DNA from: a bacterium
Lineage (GTDB): Bacteria; Gemmatimonadota; Gemmatimonadetes; Gemmatimonadales; Gemmatimonadaceae
Assembly (NCBI GenBank): GCA_021813725.1
Contig: JAKAJN010000011.1
Coordinates: forward strand, 1 to 41,659
Length of the DNA stretch: 41,659 nt
Reading direction: 5' to 3'
Positions within the stretch are counted from its first letter, which is position 1; each line of letters opens with the position of its first letter. Below are positions 40,860 through 41,659 of this stretch, piece after piece. The position numbers and the translations under genes were made by a program. The notes below the pieces were generated by a model. The model saw only the letters and a list, made by a program, of their open reading frames with translations. It was not told the DNA's origin and made no database searches.

Positions 40860-41659
40860 TCAGGCGGTGGCGGCGTGGCTCTCGGGCTTGGGGAAAAGGG
40901 GCTCGCCCTTGGTCACCTTCCAACCGTCCACCGCTATCGGCTGATCGAGGCGTACCTGCGTGACGTCGCCGGCGCCGCCGAGCTGAGCCCAGAGCACCTG
41001 CATCTTGTGGGGCATCACCGGGGCGAGCCAGGCGGCACAGGGCGCGAGTGACGCAGCGAGCGTCGTGAGCACGACGTCGAGTGATGCCACGTTGGCCGGG
41101 TCCTTGGCGAGCGCCCACGGTTGCGTGCGCTGGATGTACTCGTTGGTGCGCCGCGCGACGTCCATAATGGCGCCGATCGCTTCGTTCGGACGATGCTGCC
41201 GCGCGCCATCCACTGCCGCGCGGGCCTGGGCAAACGACTCGCCGTGCGCCGCGACGAGCGCGGCGTCGGGCGCCACCGCCGGCACCACACCTGCGCGGTA
41301 CTTCTCGATCATCGCGATCGAGCGGCTGGCGAGGTTGCCGAGCGTGTTCGCGAGGTCGCTGTTGTACACCTCCTCGAAGCGTTCCCACGAGAAGGAGCCG
41401 TCGCCGTCGTAGGGCACGTCGCGCAAGAGGTAATACCGGAAGGCATCCACGCCGTAGCGTTCGATGGCTTCATCGAGCGTGAGCTTCACCCCGGCCGACT
41501 TGGAAAAGCGCTCGCCACCGAGCGAGATGAAACCGTGGGCCCACACCTGCGCGGGAAGCGGTTCGCCGGCGGCCATCAGCATGGCGGGCCAGATGACGGT
41601 GTGGAAGCGCGTGATGTCCTTGCCGATCACGTGCAAGTTGGCGGGCCACGCGGCCTTCT
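40860..41659 (-). CDS. metG: Methionyl-tRNA synthetase, C-terminal part (runs off right edge)
   Basis: The last 265 or so residues of MetG are present; the frame is open to the window edge and the N-terminus is missing. Visible are the HVIGKDITRFH motif of the catalytic domain, the KMSKS loop in the form RFSKS (GGERFSKSAGVKL), the DAFRYYLLRDVPYDGDG segment, and the helical anticodon-binding domain (ANTLGNLASRSIAMIEKY, IMDVARRTNEYIQRTQPW). The protein ends with ...GEPLFPKPE and lacks the C-terminal EMAP/tRNA-binding dimerisation domain found in E. coli MetG. It charges tRNA-Met in the cytoplasm. Confidence 0.96.
   Translation of the reverse strand, partial: KAAWPANLHVIGKDITRFHTVIWPAMLMAAGEPLPAQVWAHGFISLGGERFSKSAGVKLTLDEAIERYGVDAFRYYLLRDVPYDGDGSFSWERFEEVYNSDLANTLGNLASRSIAMIEKYRAGVVPAVAPDAALVAAHGESFAQARAAVDGARQHRPNEAIGAIMDVARRTNEYIQRTQPWALAKDPANVASLDVVLTTLAASLAPCAAWLAPVMPHKMQVLWAQLGGAGDVTQVRLDQPIAVDGWKVTKGEPLFPKPESHAATA

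Overview
The window looks like a chromosomal segment of a Gemmatimonadota bacterium (Gemmatimonas/Gemmatirosa-like). This is inferred, not proven. The DNA is uniformly GC-rich. It combines three SusC/SusD-type TonB-dependent uptake pairs with a Kdo transferase (WaaA), a GWxTD-domain protein and a DUF5916 protein. That mix of Bacteroidota-like outer-membrane genes in a high-GC, LPS-making cell is typical of Gemmatimonadota. I saw no rRNA, CRISPR array, insertion sequence, integrase or phage gene.

Layout, left to right. 1-3000: an edge-truncated membrane protein, a CheY-like regulator co-transcribed with a TPR protein, and five tRNA genes (Pro, Arg, Val, Gly, Ala), all on the minus strand; two of the tRNA transcripts have clear sigma-70 promoters. 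3228-6080: a compact sigma-70 factor, a decayed MlaF-like ATPase gene, and a Nudix hydrolase overlapping an AraC-type regulator. 6292-10964: SusC/SusD pair 1. 11314-15475: atpA-atpG-atpD-atpC, the F1 genes without delta or F0, behind a candidate promoter that carries a perfect CRP-type palindrome. 15534-15782: a palindromic repeat element. 15821-18840: a DUF5916 outer-membrane protein and a small beta-barrel-like protein. 24037 down to 18850 (minus): SusC2, SusD2 and a small lipoprotein. 29710 down to 24266 (minus): a tight operon of GWxTD protein, propeller-like protein, DsbA-like lipoprotein and WaaA. 30184-36603: SusC3, SusD3, a second member of the small-lipoprotein family and a DUF4397 lipoprotein, behind a strong promoter and a leader of about 260 nt that contains hairpins. 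36683-40766: a regulatory-domain/plug-like protein without a barrel, a TPM protein, a degenerate nucleotidyltransferase-like protein, LemA and an M23 endopeptidase. The right edge holds the C-terminal part of metG.

Most of the window serves the cell envelope: nutrient capture at the outer membrane, LPS core synthesis, disulfide handling and wall hydrolysis. Energy conversion (F1 ATPase) and translation (tRNAs, MetG) are interleaved. The observations most worth following up are: a small lipoprotein family that follows SusD in two independent loci; purine-rich repeats placed between a gene end and a terminator hairpin in three places; the CRP-like operator at atpA; the structured SusC3 leader; a possible leaderless start motif; and the plug-only protein at 36683.
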